From Haloarcula regularis (GTDB lineage: Archaea > Halobacteriota > Halobacteria > Halobacteriales > Haloarculaceae), in assembly GCF_029338315.1 (NCBI RefSeq), contig NZ_CP119794.1, positions 3,100,001 to 3,164,000 on the forward strand: 64,000 nucleotides of DNA, written 5' to 3'. A program made the position numbers and the translations under genes. Every line of letters begins with the position of its first letter. Within the stretch, counting starts at the first letter, position 1. Shown here one piece after another: positions 33,725 through 42,384 of this stretch. The notes beneath the pieces were generated by a model. That model searched no databases, was not told the origin of the DNA, and saw only the letters and a program-made list of their open reading frames with translations.

Positions 33725-34084
33725 ATGTCAGAGGCACAATCACTCGACACAAGCCCCGGCATCGCGAAGGACCTCACGGCCTTCCAGCAGAACATCCTCA
33801 TCATCCTGGCCGAAGAGCCACGGTACGGCCTCGCTATCAAACGCGAGCTCGAGTCGTATTACGACGACGAGGTCAACCACGGTCGCCTGTACCCGAACCT
33901 CGACGACTTAGTCGAGATGGGACTGGTCGAAAAGAGCGAACTCGACAAGCGCACGAACCAGTACGCACTGACGGAGGACGGCAAGGAAGCGGTCCTCGAC
34001 CAGCTTGGCTGGGAGTTCTCGAAGTTCGTCACGGACGGCGACCGCGCCGGTATGCTCGAGAACCTGGTCGAGAGCCAGAAGTAA
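33725..34084 (+). CDS. PadR-like winged helix regulator
   Basis: 119 residues from ATG at 33725. PadR N-terminal domain: LTAFQQNILIILAEEPRYGLAIKRELESYY, then NHGRLYPNLDDLVEMGLVEK (recognition helix and wing region) and QYALTEDGKEAVL. The C-terminal helix LGWEFSKFVTD is the dimerisation part. Haloarchaeal members are usual DNA-binding repressors; the ligand is unknown. A palindrome at 33686-33699 overlaps the expected TATA site and is the best candidate operator. Convergent with the rnhA pair. Confidence 0.85.
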   Translation: MSEAQSLDTSPGIAKDLTAFQQNILIILAEEPRYGLAIKRELESYYDDEVNHGRLYPNLDDLVEMGLVEKSELDKRTNQYALTEDGKEAVLDQLGWEFSKFVTDGDRAGMLENLVESQK

Positions 34085-34101
34085 TCGCCGTTTACTCGGC
34101 G

Positions 34102-34656
34102 TTACGACTCGAGTACTCGATTCCCAGATTTTTCGACGGTCAACCGAACAGACTCCTCCAGCAGCGCCCGCTGCTCGTCGCTCGGCCAGGCGTTGCGCGG
34201 GAAGTACTCCGTCTTGAACTCCGCCAGTTCGTCGGGCGTGGCCTCGGCGATAGGCTTGGCGTAGTGGTTGCCCATGAAGTCCGCCAGCGCCGACGCGGTG
34301 GCCCCGTGGACCGGGCCGTGGTCCTTCTCGACGGCCGCGGCCACCGCGCGGTTGCGCTCCTCGACGGCGTCCCACTCCTCCGGGTCACCGGGCCCGCTGA
34401 GCTGGACCTCGACGCCGCGGTCGACGTCATCGACTCGCTCGGGACGGATGACGCCGTCGTCCACCCACTCCTGTGGGTGACAGACCAGCACGTCGCCGGT
34501 GTCGTCGTCTCTGACGCGCGCGGCGAAGCCGTAGCTGTCCAGCAGGGCGTCCCGCTCGTCGACGTACGCCGTCGCCGCCGCGTCGTCGACGGCCTCGCGC
34601 GCGAGTCGGGTGAGCCGTTCCGCTTCCTCCAGTACCTCTGGTGGCAGGTCAGTCAT
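34102..34656 (-). CDS. rnhA operon protein
   Basis: 184 residues from ATG at 34656 (MTDLPPEVLEEAERLTRLAREAV). Known haloarchaeal family annotated as rnhA operon protein because it follows rnhA. Visible: DERDALLDSYGFAARVRDDD, VCHPQEWVDDGVIRPERV, and FMGNHYAKPIAEATPDEL. No catalytic motif recognised; highly charged and soluble. Its start overlaps the rnhA stop by 8 bases, so translation is probably coupled. The role is unknown; a link to RNA/DNA hybrid processing comes only from the conserved pairing. Confidence 0.8.
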   Translation of the reverse strand: MTDLPPEVLEEAERLTRLAREAVDDAAATAYVDERDALLDSYGFAARVRDDDTGDVLVCHPQEWVDDGVIRPERVDDVDRGVEVQLSGPGDPEEWDAVEERNRAVAAAVEKDHGPVHGATASALADFMGNHYAKPIAEATPDELAEFKTEYFPRNAWPSDEQRALLEESVRLTVEKSGNRVLES

Positions 34657-35245
34657 CGTCGAGTGCGTCGTTGGCTAGTTGGTCCGCGCGGTCGTTTATC
34701 TCTCGCGGAACGTGCTCGATGTGCCAGTCGTCGAAGTCCAGCAGGAGCTCCCGGACGCGGACCCGCTGTTCGCGCAGGTCCGGGTCGTTCGTGTTCCACT
34801 CGCCCCGGACCTGTTTGACGATGAGCTCCGAGTCGCCCCGGACGCGGACCTCGTCGAACCCGTACTCGGTGGCGACCTCCAGCGCCCGCACGAGCGCGGC
34901 GTACTCGGCCTGGTTGTTGGTCGCCCGGCCGATGGTCTCGCCGCCCTCCGCGACGATGCCGCTGTCGTCGACGAGGACGTAGCCGACGGCGGCCGGACCG
35001 GGGTTCCCGCGAGAGGCACCGTCGAAGTAGACGTGGACGCGGCCGCCGCCGTCGTCGCGCAACAGTGCTTCGAGGCGCGCGGTGTCGCCACCCTGGACGA
35101 CGACCTTCCCGTCGTAGGCGACGGCGGTGGCGCCCGCGTGCGTGGCGCGCCAGCGTTCGTGGGGCGTGTTCCCCGACTCGACGGGGACGCCGTCGGCTTC
35201 CAGACGCTCTCGGGCGGCAGTCGGGTCGCACTCGATGACCGGCAT
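34649..35245 (-). CDS. rnhA: Ribonuclease HI (archaeal type)
   Basis: 198 residues from ATG at 35245 (MPVIECDPTAARERLEADG). The N-terminal extension of about 65 residues precedes the RNase H fold: VYFDGASRGNPGPAAVGYVL (first Asp), NNQAEYAALVRALE (Glu), RVRGDSELIVKQV (Asp) and REINDRADQLANDAL (last Asp), the four acidic residues that bind two metals. It cuts RNA in RNA/DNA hybrids, including primers and R-loops. The rnhA operon protein follows with an 8-base overlap. Confidence 0.93.
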   Translation of the reverse strand: MPVIECDPTAARERLEADGVPVESGNTPHERWRATHAGATAVAYDGKVVVQGGDTARLEALLRDDGGGRVHVYFDGASRGNPGPAAVGYVLVDDSGIVAEGGETIGRATNNQAEYAALVRALEVATEYGFDEVRVRGDSELIVKQVRGEWNTNDPDLREQRVRVRELLLDFDDWHIEHVPREINDRADQLANDALDDD

Positions 35246-35321
35246 CGTCCGAGGGTGGCCGACGGGCGGGCAAAGCCGTTGTGGTCCGCCGGGGACGGCA
35301 GGCGCTGACGGCGCGATGAGT

Positions 35322-35328
35322 AAAAAAA
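35322..35328 (-). terminator. Oligo-T terminator after the membrane gene at 35342
   Basis: Minus strand TTTTTTT, 14 bases past the stop of the upstream gene, in otherwise very G+C-rich DNA. Oligo-T tracts are the usual archaeal terminators. Confidence 0.5.
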
Positions 35329-35341
35329 GGACCCGTCGCGC

Positions 35342-35737
35342 TCAGCTGCTCGAGCGGCCCGCGATGCGCTGGGCACCGGTCTGGCGCCCCTCCTCCCCGC
35401 CGAGGACGCGGTCGGCGAAGACGCCGACGCCCGTCGCGACGACGACCAGGCTACAGACCAGCTGGATGGTCAGGTACGGGTCGAAGCGCGCGAACAGGTA
35501 CGGCGTCGCTGCCAGCACGATGCCGCCGCCGATCGCCAGCCCCGCCGCCATCGAACTCGCCTGCTTGCCCGACGAGATGCGGTACGTGGAGTGTGCCACC
35601 GCGATGACCACGAACTCCCCCACGAGCAGGTTGATGAGCGCCTGGGTGTACGGTATCGAGAACACGCCCGAGAGGACGATGATGACGGCGCTGAGTATCG
35701 TTCCCGCGAGTCCGAGCCACTTGAGTGCGTCTACCAT
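35342..35737 (-). CDS. Hypothetical membrane protein
   Basis: 131 residues, ATG at 35737 (MVDALKWLGLAGTILS). Four hydrophobic segments: LGLAGTILSAVIIVLSGVF, ALINLLVGEFVVIAVAHS, MAAGLAIGGGIVLAATPYLF, and LTIQLVCSLVVVATGVGVF. The C-terminal tail is polar and basic (QRIAGRSSS). No known domain or catalytic residue. It is separate from rnhA downstream, with a T-tract between them. Divergent from nreA. Confidence 0.65.
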   Translation of the reverse strand: MVDALKWLGLAGTILSAVIIVLSGVFSIPYTQALINLLVGEFVVIAVAHSTYRISSGKQASSMAAGLAIGGGIVLAATPYLFARFDPYLTIQLVCSLVVVATGVGVFADRVLGGEEGRQTGAQRIAGRSSS

Positions 35738-35842
35738 GTCAGTCTCACTACCCGTTACTTCCGGCGCCCGCCTAATAGTTGTTCATACTCTTTCGGTCGC
35801 TGGGGGACACATTGATGCCCGACTGGGGGCAACTGGAAGTAG

Positions 35843-37131
35843 ATGCAACTCGACGAGTTCATCGAGGGGTTCGAACGCGACGAGGCCGCCGAGCGGCGGC
35901 GCCTCGCCGCCGAGAAGTCCTACGCCATCACGGACCACCTCGAGGACGTCGAGCGCCAGTTCGAGCAGGCCCTCCAGGGCGACACGCTCGTGGGCTCGAC
36001 GGCCCCCGAGATATTCGTCGGCCGGTCGGGCTACCCGAACGTCTCGACGGGACTGCTCTCGCCCGTGGACACCGGGGCCGCCGCCGACGACTTCGCGACC
36101 AGCGGCGAGTGGTACCAGCAGGGGCTGGGCATCGAGGACGTCCTCCAGCGCCGCACCGGGATGGTCAACTCGGCGAAGCCCACGTCCGTCGACGCGGTGC
36201 GCACGGGCGGCGGTCGCGGGCAGTCGGGCGTCCACGACGTCTGGACGGGCTTCGTCGGCGTCCAGCGCGAGGTGGCCATCGCCGACCACGCCGTCGGTGT
36301 CGAGGTGGGTCTCGACGGGAAACCGGACCTCGACGTGGCCTTCGACGACGTCTCGACGCCGACGGGGCCGCGTGCCCGCGCGAAGCGCGCCGACCTCACC
36401 GAGAACCCCCACGTTCCCCGTCCGGTGGAGAAGACGCTCTCGGACGACGACTGGCGGGCCGAGGGCGCGATGACGTACCTCTACCGGCGGGGCTTCGACG
36501 TCTACGACATCAACACCATCCTCTCGGCGGGCGCGCTGGGCCAGGCCCACGAACGATCGCTCGTGCCGACCCGGTGGTCAATCACGGCCGTCGACGACAC
36601 CGTCGGCCAGTACCTGCGGGGGACCGTCCACAACAGCGACACCATCGACAAGCCCGAGGTGTGGTACAACGAGTACATGGGCAACCGCTACTGGGTGCTG
36701 CTCTCGCCGGGGCGCTGGGAGTTCGAGCTCGTCGAGATGAAGGCCCCGAGAGCGTCTGGAACCCGAACTCGGGCGCGGACTACTATCTGGCCAGCGCTCA
36801 CGAGGGGTACGAGGGCCGTACCGGGTACGTCGAGGAGACTGCGGGGGCCTACTACGCCGCCCGACTGGGCGTGCTCGAACACCTCCAGGAGCGGGGCCGC
36901 CAGGCGAAGTGTCTCGTCCTGCGGGAGGTGACCGACGACTACTGGGCGCCCGTCGGCGTCTGGCAGGTCCGCGAGGGCGTCCGCAACGCGTTCGAGGGCG
37001 AACCGGGGGTCGGCCAGACGTTCGCGGAGACGGTCTCGGCCGTCGCCGACCAGTTGCCGGTGCCGATGGGAGCGCTGCGCCGCAAGTCCAACCTCGTCGC
37101 GGGCCTCCAGTCGACACTGTCGGACTTCTGA
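35843..37131 (+). CDS. nreA: DNA repair protein NreA, frameshifted
   Basis: 429 residues after repair of one frame change. ATG at 35843 (MQLDEFIEGFERDEAAERRR). Conserved segments: STAPEIFVGRSGYPNVSTG, EWYQQGLGIEDVLQRRTGM, VHDVWTGFVGVQREVAIAD, and MGNRYWVLLSPGRWEFELVEMK. At about 36748 the frame shifts; one added G gives APESVWNPNSGADYYLAS and the rest. The last residues QSTLSDF form a PIP-like motif for binding PCNA, as reported for NreA. Haloferax NreA functions in repair with the sliding clamp. The second half is fully conserved, so a single-base error is likely. Confidence 0.88.
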
Positions 37132-37177
37132 GACGAGACGGGACAAAAATTTTACACTGTTGCGATAGAGGTTGGGT

Positions 37178-37360
37178 ATGCTCGCCCTCCTGTTCCCCGG
37201 ACTGCCTGGCGGCCCCGAACTCCTCATTGTCGTCCTGATTCTCGGGCTGTTCCTGATCCCGCTCCCGCTCTTGCTCGCCGCCGGTGCGTACGTCGTCGGC
37301 AAGCGCCGCGGGCGCGAGGAAGCGACGCGAGACGGCGACGCGGAGGCGACGGACCGCTAG
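37178..37360 (+). CDS. Small single- or double-TM protein
   Basis: 60 residues from ATG at 37178 (MLALLFPGLPGGPELLIVV). A long hydrophobic stretch LLIVVLILGLFLIPLPLLLAAGAYVV is interrupted by prolines, followed by basic KRRGRE and an acidic tail. The FPGLPGGPELL start resembles TatA-like proteins, but the amphipathic helix of TatA is missing. ACAAAAATTTTACACTG about 30 bp upstream supplies a promoter. Unknown function. Confidence 0.55.
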   Translation: MLALLFPGLPGGPELLIVVLILGLFLIPLPLLLAAGAYVVGKRRGREEATRDGDAEATDR

Positions 37361-37364
37361 TCGG

Positions 37365-38057
37365 TCATCCGGTGTCTGCCTCGTCGTCCCGACGAACGAC
37401 GAGCACCGGCCCGACAGAGGCCGCTGCCACCCGATCGGCCTCCTCGCCCCAGACGAGCGAGGCGAGCGACGGGGCGCGCTGACCCATGACGATAGCGTCG
37501 TGGCCCGGGACGCTCTCGACCAGCGCGTCGAAGGGATTGCCCGTCCCGCGCTCGGTGGCCACGTCGACGCCCGCGGCCTCGAGCTGGGCGGCCGCGTCCT
37601 CGAGTCGTTCCGAGGTCGCCGTGTCGTCACCGACGACCAGCAGCGTGACGCCGATGTCGCGGTCGCCGACCAGTGCCGCGACGAACTCGAGGATTCGATC
37701 GACTGCCACGTCACCCGACAGCGGGACGAGCAGGCGCTCGACGGTCCCCGTCGCGCCGTTGACGGCGTACGCCGTCGCGCCGACGTCGGCCCCGACCCGC
37801 TCGATCGACTGGCGGCGGTCCGGCGTGAACACCAGGCGGTGGTCCGCGGCGCCGCCGGCCGCACGGAACTCCTCGGCGACGTCCTCGAGCGCGCTGGTCG
37901 CGCGCTCCTCGAACTGGGCGCGGGCCTGGTCGGGCGGGGTCTGTTCTGGCAGGCGCTGGTAGCCGAGCACGGTGACGTCCATCGTGCCCAGCAGGTCGAT
38001 CAGGCCGGGCGAGACGGACTCGCCCTCGAGTATCGCCAGTGGAACGAGGACGCGCAT
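37365..38057 (-). CDS. Universal stress protein family (UspA-like)
   Basis: 230 residues from ATG at 38057 (MRVLVPLAILEGESVS). First half with LIDLLGTMDVTVLGYQRLPEQ, second with VERLLVPLSGDVAVDRILEF and SVPGHDAIVMGQRAPS; the C-terminal VAAASVGPVLVVRRDDE is characteristic. Usp proteins bind nucleotide and respond to stress. The ATG overlaps the upstream APC permease stop by one base, so the pair is coupled; such Usp plus transporter pairs are common in haloarchaea, where the Usp protein may regulate the transporter. The latter is inference. Confidence 0.82.
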   Translation of the reverse strand: MRVLVPLAILEGESVSPGLIDLLGTMDVTVLGYQRLPEQTPPDQARAQFEERATSALEDVAEEFRAAGGAADHRLVFTPDRRQSIERVGADVGATAYAVNGATGTVERLLVPLSGDVAVDRILEFVAALVGDRDIGVTLLVVGDDTATSERLEDAAAQLEAAGVDVATERGTGNPFDALVESVPGHDAIVMGQRAPSLASLVWGEEADRVAAASVGPVLVVRRDDEADTG

Positions 38058-39469
38058 CAGAGGACCCCCCGTAACCTCACGTCGCGAGCGTAATAGTAGT
38101 ACCACCCCGCGGTCGCGAGCATGATCGCGAGGCCGACGACCTTCGAGAGGCGCGCCATGAACCCGATGAGCGCGAAACTCGCCAGGGCTCCCAGGATCGG
38201 CACGGCCGGGTAGCCGGGCGTCCGGAAATCCGGGTCGTACCACTCGGGTTCGTCGCGGCGCAGTGCGAGCAGCGCCACGCACAGGAGCCCGTACATCACC
38301 AGATGGAGGAAGGAGGCGACCTCGGCCAGCACCTGTACGCGTCCCGTCGCGGTCAGGAGGAGAATCGGCCCGCCGGCCAGCCCCAGCGCGACGTGTGGCG
38401 TCCCGTACTGGAGGTTGATGCGACTCGCCCAGGCCGGGAGGATGGCGTCCTTCGAGACGGCGTATATCGACCGCGAGGTGCTCAGGATGGAGGCGTTGGC
38501 GCTCGACATCGTCGCAAGCAAGCCGCCGACGAGAATCGCCAGTGCGCCGGCCTGGCCCAGCAGGTCGCGGCCGACGGCGACCATCGCCGTCTCGCCCTCC
38601 CTGGCGAGACGCTCCCACCCGAACGCACTCGTCGCGACGAAGATGGTCGCGACGTAGAGCACGGTCACGACGAGCACCGACCCGATCATCGCCAGCGGGA
38701 GGGTGCGTGCGGGCCGTTTCATCTCCCCGGCCACCGTCGCCACCTGGGCGAACCCGAGGTACGACGTGAACACGAGCGCGGCCGTCGTCAGTATCGGGAA
38801 GTACCCCCGCGGGGCAAGCGCCGTCGGTGCCGTGGGCTCGCCCACAATGCCCAGCGCGTCGAGCACGCCGAAGCCGAGGAAGACCACGAGGATGGAGAGC
38901 AAGAGCGCCACCACGCCGTTCTGGAGCTTCGCCGCGTTCTCGGTGCCGGTGACGTTGAGGGCCGTGAACCCGGCGCCGAGGAGGAGGGCCAGAGGGATGA
39001 CCAGGCCCCGGCCGACGGGGACGCCCGCGAGCGAGAGCGCGTCGACGGCGTAGAAGCCGAAGCCGACGAGGTAAAACGCCGTCGCGAAGACGAGGCCGAA
39101 CCACAGCGAGAGGCCGACGACGGTGCCGGGGAGCGTCCCCAGGCCGCGGGAGATGAAGTAGTACCCGCCGCCGCTCTTTGGCATCGCCGTCGCCAGCTCT
39201 GCGGCCGGGAGCGCGACCAGGAGCGCGACGACGCCGCCGATGGCGAACGACCCGGCGGCGGCTGGTCCGGCCGCCCCGGCCGCGAGGCCCGGGAAGACGA
39301 AGATTCCCGCCCCGATCATCGTCCCGATGCCGATGGCGAGACCGCCGGTGAGCCCGATGGTCCGCTCGAGCTCGGCGTCGTCGGTGATGGTCGCCTCGTC
39401 CGTCTCGACGGTCGGTTCCACGTCGGGGGTCTCGCCGCGGATGTTCTGTCCGGCCTCCTCGGTGGCCAT
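38057..39469 (-). CDS. APC family amino acid permease
   Basis: 470 residues, ATG at 39469 (MATEEAGQNIRGETPD). An acidic N-terminal tail of about 35 residues leads into 12 TM helices. The APC signature GLAIGIGTMIGAGIFVFPG in helix 1 binds substrate backbone; PAAELATAMPKSGGGYYFISRGLG in helices 2-3 is also diagnostic. GFAQVATVAGEMKRPARTLPLA marks helix 6. It imports an amino acid or related cation with proton or sodium. The substrate is unknown. Forms an operon with the Usp gene. Confidence 0.88.
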   Translation of the reverse strand: MATEEAGQNIRGETPDVEPTVETDEATITDDAELERTIGLTGGLAIGIGTMIGAGIFVFPGLAAGAAGPAAAGSFAIGGVVALLVALPAAELATAMPKSGGGYYFISRGLGTLPGTVVGLSLWFGLVFATAFYLVGFGFYAVDALSLAGVPVGRGLVIPLALLLGAGFTALNVTGTENAAKLQNGVVALLLSILVVFLGFGVLDALGIVGEPTAPTALAPRGYFPILTTAALVFTSYLGFAQVATVAGEMKRPARTLPLAMIGSVLVVTVLYVATIFVATSAFGWERLAREGETAMVAVGRDLLGQAGALAILVGGLLATMSSANASILSTSRSIYAVSKDAILPAWASRINLQYGTPHVALGLAGGPILLLTATGRVQVLAEVASFLHLVMYGLLCVALLALRRDEPEWYDPDFRTPGYPAVPILGALASFALIGFMARLSKVVGLAIMLATAGWYYYYARDVRLRGVL

Positions 39470-39604
39470 ACACGAGCCTGGACGGGGCTCGAACGTATAG
39501 TTGTCCGTCGATTACCGGGGCTCGAGACGGCCGTGTTAGCAGGTCTCGTGCCCGTCCGGGGCCGAATCGACTCGTTTATCGGTGCCAATCCGTGAGGGGA
39601 ACGT

Positions 39605-39778
39605 ATGACCTCCGACAGGCGTGGGCCCGGACCCGCCGAACCACTCTCCAGCCGCGCGTTCCGCATCTCCGTCGACGACGGCCGCGACGACTTCTGTGCC
39701 CTGAGCATCGAGGGCGACGACCCCGAGACCGAGTGGCTGATCTCCGATACGGTCTGTGCGCTCGAGAACATGCGGTGA
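39605..39778 (+). CDS. Small acidic haloarchaeal protein
   Basis: 57 residues from ATG at 39605 (MTSDRRGPGPAEPLSSRAF), ending DTVCALENMR. Core: RISVDDGRDDFCALSIEG and DPETEWLISDTV. Codon use is normal for a haloarchaeal gene, it is preceded by ACTCGTTTATCGG (a TATA-like region about 30 bp upstream), and the sequence has two cysteines far apart. It resembles small conserved haloarchaeal proteins of unknown function. The 177-bp gap after it (39779-39955) shows no gene. Confidence 0.55.
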   Translation: MTSDRRGPGPAEPLSSRAFRISVDDGRDDFCALSIEGDDPETEWLISDTVCALENMR

Positions 39779-39955
39779 GCGCCGTCGCCTCCCAGTGAGC
39801 GGTCACCGGGAGTTCGCTCCCGGCACCCTTCCTCTCCTGACACCGACTCGACCGGCCGTGTCACGCGTCGTCGGCCCTTCGGCCCGCTCACAATCAGTGT
39901 CGTGCCGTGGCTCGGCTACGTGCGTCGACGGAGGGGACCGCCCCAGGGGACCGTT

Positions 39956-40242
39956 TCACTCGGTCGGGACCGGCCCGGTGCCGATGACGTCCCGAACTGC
40001 GTTCTCGAACTCGTTGCGGTCCGCGAAGTACGGGACGTCGACGTCCTCGAGGACGTCGGCCAGTTCCCGGGGCCGTCGGGCGTCCGGATGGTCGTCTCGC
40101 CCTCGCGCTCGACGATAGTGCTGTGTTCGATGCCCCAGGTGAGTCGCGCCGAGACGCGCGCGAGCGGCGCGCCCTCGACGTCGGGCCCCTCGCCGAGTTC
40201 GACCGCCGGCGCCTCCTCTTCCTCGCTCTCGTCGTCGCTCAT
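39956..40242 (-). CDS. DUF5789 family protein, frameshifted
   Basis: 95 residues after repair. ATG at 40242 (MSDDESEEEEAPAVELGEG). PLARVSARLTWGIEHSTIVEREGETTI is followed by RTPDGP, where the frame changes at the G4 run 40069-40072; one extra G restores RELADVLEDVDVPYFADRN and FENAVRDVIGTGPVPTE then stop. The pattern of a small alpha/beta protein with TWPxE..IVxREG and RELADVLE is what I know as DUF5789 in haloarchaea. Function unknown; often linked with stress or DNA-related genes. Divergent from the DUF7139-like gene. Confidence 0.75.
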
Positions 40243-40354
40243 ACCCCGACTGTACCCGCGGGCCCGATTAGTGCTTTCGGAAACGTGCCGGCCGTACGCC
40301 CGTCTTGCGTCTGTCTGACGGGTAGTTTTGTCGGTGGCTGTGGTACAGCTCGCC

Positions 40355-41374
40355 ATGACCAGTTTGACAGACGTCTACGAGGGGGACGTCGGACGCATCG
40401 CGTCGCGCCGGCGCCAGGTCGCCGGGACGGCCCTGTTCGTCGCGGGGGCGGCCGGCCTCGTCGGGGCCATCGCTCTCGCCACGACGGGGCTGGGGTCGGC
40501 ACTGGGACTGGACGGGTACGCCGCGCGCGAAATCGCCGGTATCGTCGCTGGGCTGGGGCTCCCGGCGGTGGTCCTGGGCGTGTTCGTCGTCCTGCCTGCG
40601 GGGCGACAGACCCGGGCGACGGCCGGCCTCGGCCTGGGCGTGGCCGTCTTCGGCGTCGCCCTGTTCCAGCACCTCTACCCGTACAGCTGGCTCGAGGGCG
40701 CGCCGCTGCTGGCCTCGCTCGCCGGCTTCGTCTACTTCGCCGGCGTCGTGACGACGTTCTGGTGTCTGTTCGTCGCCCTCGCGACGTTCAAGACGCGCAA
40801 CGACCCCGGCGGCACCGCACACATGGAGGTCACCGAGGCGGGGACCATCAGACTGGTCGAGGAGGCACGCTCGATTCCCGGCCTGGGCGGCATCGGCTTC
40901 TTCGGCCAGGACCCCGACGGCACCGTCGAGACCCAGACCAACCGGCCTGGAGTCGACTCGGGCGCGGTCCGCGACGGCGGGTCCCAGTCCGACCCGGCGG
41001 CACAGCAGTCGTCGTCCCAGTCTCCCGAGCGACCGCACAACGCCGGCCGGTCCCCTCAGTCGACCACCGACACGTCGTCCCCGTCCGACGGCGGCGTGTC
41101 GACGATGGGTCCCTCCGAACACTCGCTGGACCCTCGCATCGCCAACGCCGGCCCCGAGGCCTCTCCCTCCACCGACGGCGGGACGACGACCGAGACGGGC
41201 CACGACCCCATCACCGAGACCGCCGTCCACCGGGGCGAACCGGACACGTACTGTGGCAACTGCCGGCACTTCCAGTACGTGATGGAGGGCGACGACATCC
41301 AGCCCTACTGCACCTACCACGAGGAGGTCATGGACGACATGGACCCCTGTTCGGCGTGGGTTCGAAACGACTGA
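40355..41374 (+). CDS. Membrane protein with C-terminal Cys/His cluster (DUF7139-like)
   Basis: 339 residues from ATG at 40355 (MTSLTDVYEGDVGRIASRR). Five TM helices in residues 20-150 (for example GTALFVAGAAGLVGAIALATT and WLEGAPLLASLAGFVYFAGV). A soluble region and a long Ser/Thr/Gln-rich linker of about 90 residues follow, and then a Cys/His cluster: YCGNCRHFQYV, PYCTYHEEVMDDMDPCSAW, spaced like a metal or Fe-S site (C-x2-C-x-H, C-x2-H, C). I recall a haloarchaeal DUF7139 with this layout but cannot verify it. A redox or zinc role is inference. Confidence 0.72.
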   Translation: MTSLTDVYEGDVGRIASRRRQVAGTALFVAGAAGLVGAIALATTGLGSALGLDGYAAREIAGIVAGLGLPAVVLGVFVVLPAGRQTRATAGLGLGVAVFGVALFQHLYPYSWLEGAPLLASLAGFVYFAGVVTTFWCLFVALATFKTRNDPGGTAHMEVTEAGTIRLVEEARSIPGLGGIGFFGQDPDGTVETQTNRPGVDSGAVRDGGSQSDPAAQQSSSQSPERPHNAGRSPQSTTDTSSPSDGGVSTMGPSEHSLDPRIANAGPEASPSTDGGTTTETGHDPITETAVHRGEPDTYCGNCRHFQYVMEGDDIQPYCTYHEEVMDDMDPCSAWVRND

Positions 41375-41436
41375 GACCACCCCCGACTCCGAACCCGGGC
41401 GTTTAACACGCCCGCCGAGCATACAGGGGGACACCA

Positions 41437-41763
41437 ATGGAGTTCTGCGACGACTGCGGTTCGATGATGAAGACAGAGGGCGACACCTGGGTCTGTGGCA
41501 GCTGTGGCTACGAGAAACCGCGTGATGCCGAGACGGAGAAGCGGACGGCCGTCACCACGCAGGGCCAGGAGGCCTCGGAGGTCGTCGACACCTCGGAGGT
41601 CGACGCCGCCGACATGGGGCCGACGACGAACGCGCGGTGTCCGGAGTGTGGCAACGACCGGGCCTTCTACGAGATGAAGCAGATCCGCGCGGCCGACGAG
41701 TCAGAGACGCGCTTTTTCACCTGCACCGAGTGCGAGCACAAGTGGCGAGAGGACGACCACTGA
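41437..41763 (+). CDS. tfs: Transcription elongation factor TFS
   Basis: 108 residues, ATG at 41437. N-terminal zinc ribbon: FCDDCGSMM and VCGSCGYEK; C-terminal zinc ribbon: RCPECGNDRAFYEMKQIRAADES and FTCTECEHKWRE. RAADESETRFF carries the DE pair that enters the RNA polymerase active site to stimulate transcript cleavage. It rescues paused polymerase. Length is right for archaeal TFS. TTTAACACGC about 28 bp upstream is a TATA-like element. Confidence 0.95.
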   Translation: MEFCDDCGSMMKTEGDTWVCGSCGYEKPRDAETEKRTAVTTQGQEASEVVDTSEVDAADMGPTTNARCPECGNDRAFYEMKQIRAADESETRFFTCTECEHKWREDDH

Positions 41764-41772
41764 GGCCAGAGC

Positions 41773-42384
41773 GTGTCTGACGACGTCGCGTTCCCGGTGC
41801 TCCCGACCGACCGCCTCTCTGCGGGCGGGTGGACGCTCGTCGACGAGACCGTCGAGACAGTCTTCGAGATGCCGACGGCGAGGGTCGTCGGCGCGACCAG
41901 GCTCTACGACGACGACCGGACGCGGGCGGCGGCCCGCGAGGCGGTCGGCGTCGACCAGCAGTGGCGCTTCTTCTTCGCGACGCGACTGACGTTCCAGCCA
42001 CCGCTCGCCCCGGGCATCGGCGCGCCGATGGTGTTGCCGACGGTCCGCTCCGAGGCCGTCTCGGCGTTCGCCGACCAGCTGCGTGACCGCGGGTTCAGCA
42101 ACGTCGACCGGGGGCGGCGCGAGCGGATCCGCGTCGACTCGGGTGACCGGGCGCGACTCCGGTCGTACTCGGCGTCGGTCGACCTCGAGGAGGTCGGCGA
42201 GACGCTGTCGGTCACGGGCTGGGTCGGCGTCTGGCACGGCGATGGATTCCGCATCGCCGCGGGCGCCTATCCCGACGACCCGGTCGCTGACGTGCTGGGC
42301 CTCGCGGACCCGCCGGACGTGCTCTGTCGGACCGCCAGAGAGTACCGCGACGACCTGCTCTCGCTCATCCGCGCCGTCGAGTGA
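41773..42384 (+). CDS. Conserved hypothetical protein
   Basis: 203 residues from a GTG at 41773, ten bases after the TFS stop, so probably co-transcribed with it. Conserved-looking parts: LSAGGWTLVDETVETVFEM, ARVVGATRLYDDDRTRAAA, FFFATRLTFQPPLAPGIG, LDLEEVGE-like VDLEEVGETLSVTGW, and RTAREYRDDLLSLIRAVE. No motif gives a function; soluble alpha/beta composition. The 3' end overlaps the convergent gene at 42365 by 20 bases. Confidence 0.7.
   Translation: MSDDVAFPVLPTDRLSAGGWTLVDETVETVFEMPTARVVGATRLYDDDRTRAAAREAVGVDQQWRFFFATRLTFQPPLAPGIGAPMVLPTVRSEAVSAFADQLRDRGFSNVDRGRRERIRVDSGDRARLRSYSASVDLEEVGETLSVTGWVGVWHGDGFRIAAGAYPDDPVADVLGLADPPDVLCRTAREYRDDLLSLIRAVE

Noticed and set aside
35317..35400. 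Plus-strand start ATGAGTAAAAAAAGG with a basic N terminus
   Set aside because: It would run antisense through the membrane gene at 35342-35737, whose hydrophobic translation is clearly the real one; the A-run is better read as that gene's T-tract terminator.
35779..36473. Plus-strand frames around nreA that could suggest two overlapping genes
   Set aside because: They are the two halves of one NreA joined by a single-base break, and off-frame shadows; a single gene explains both.
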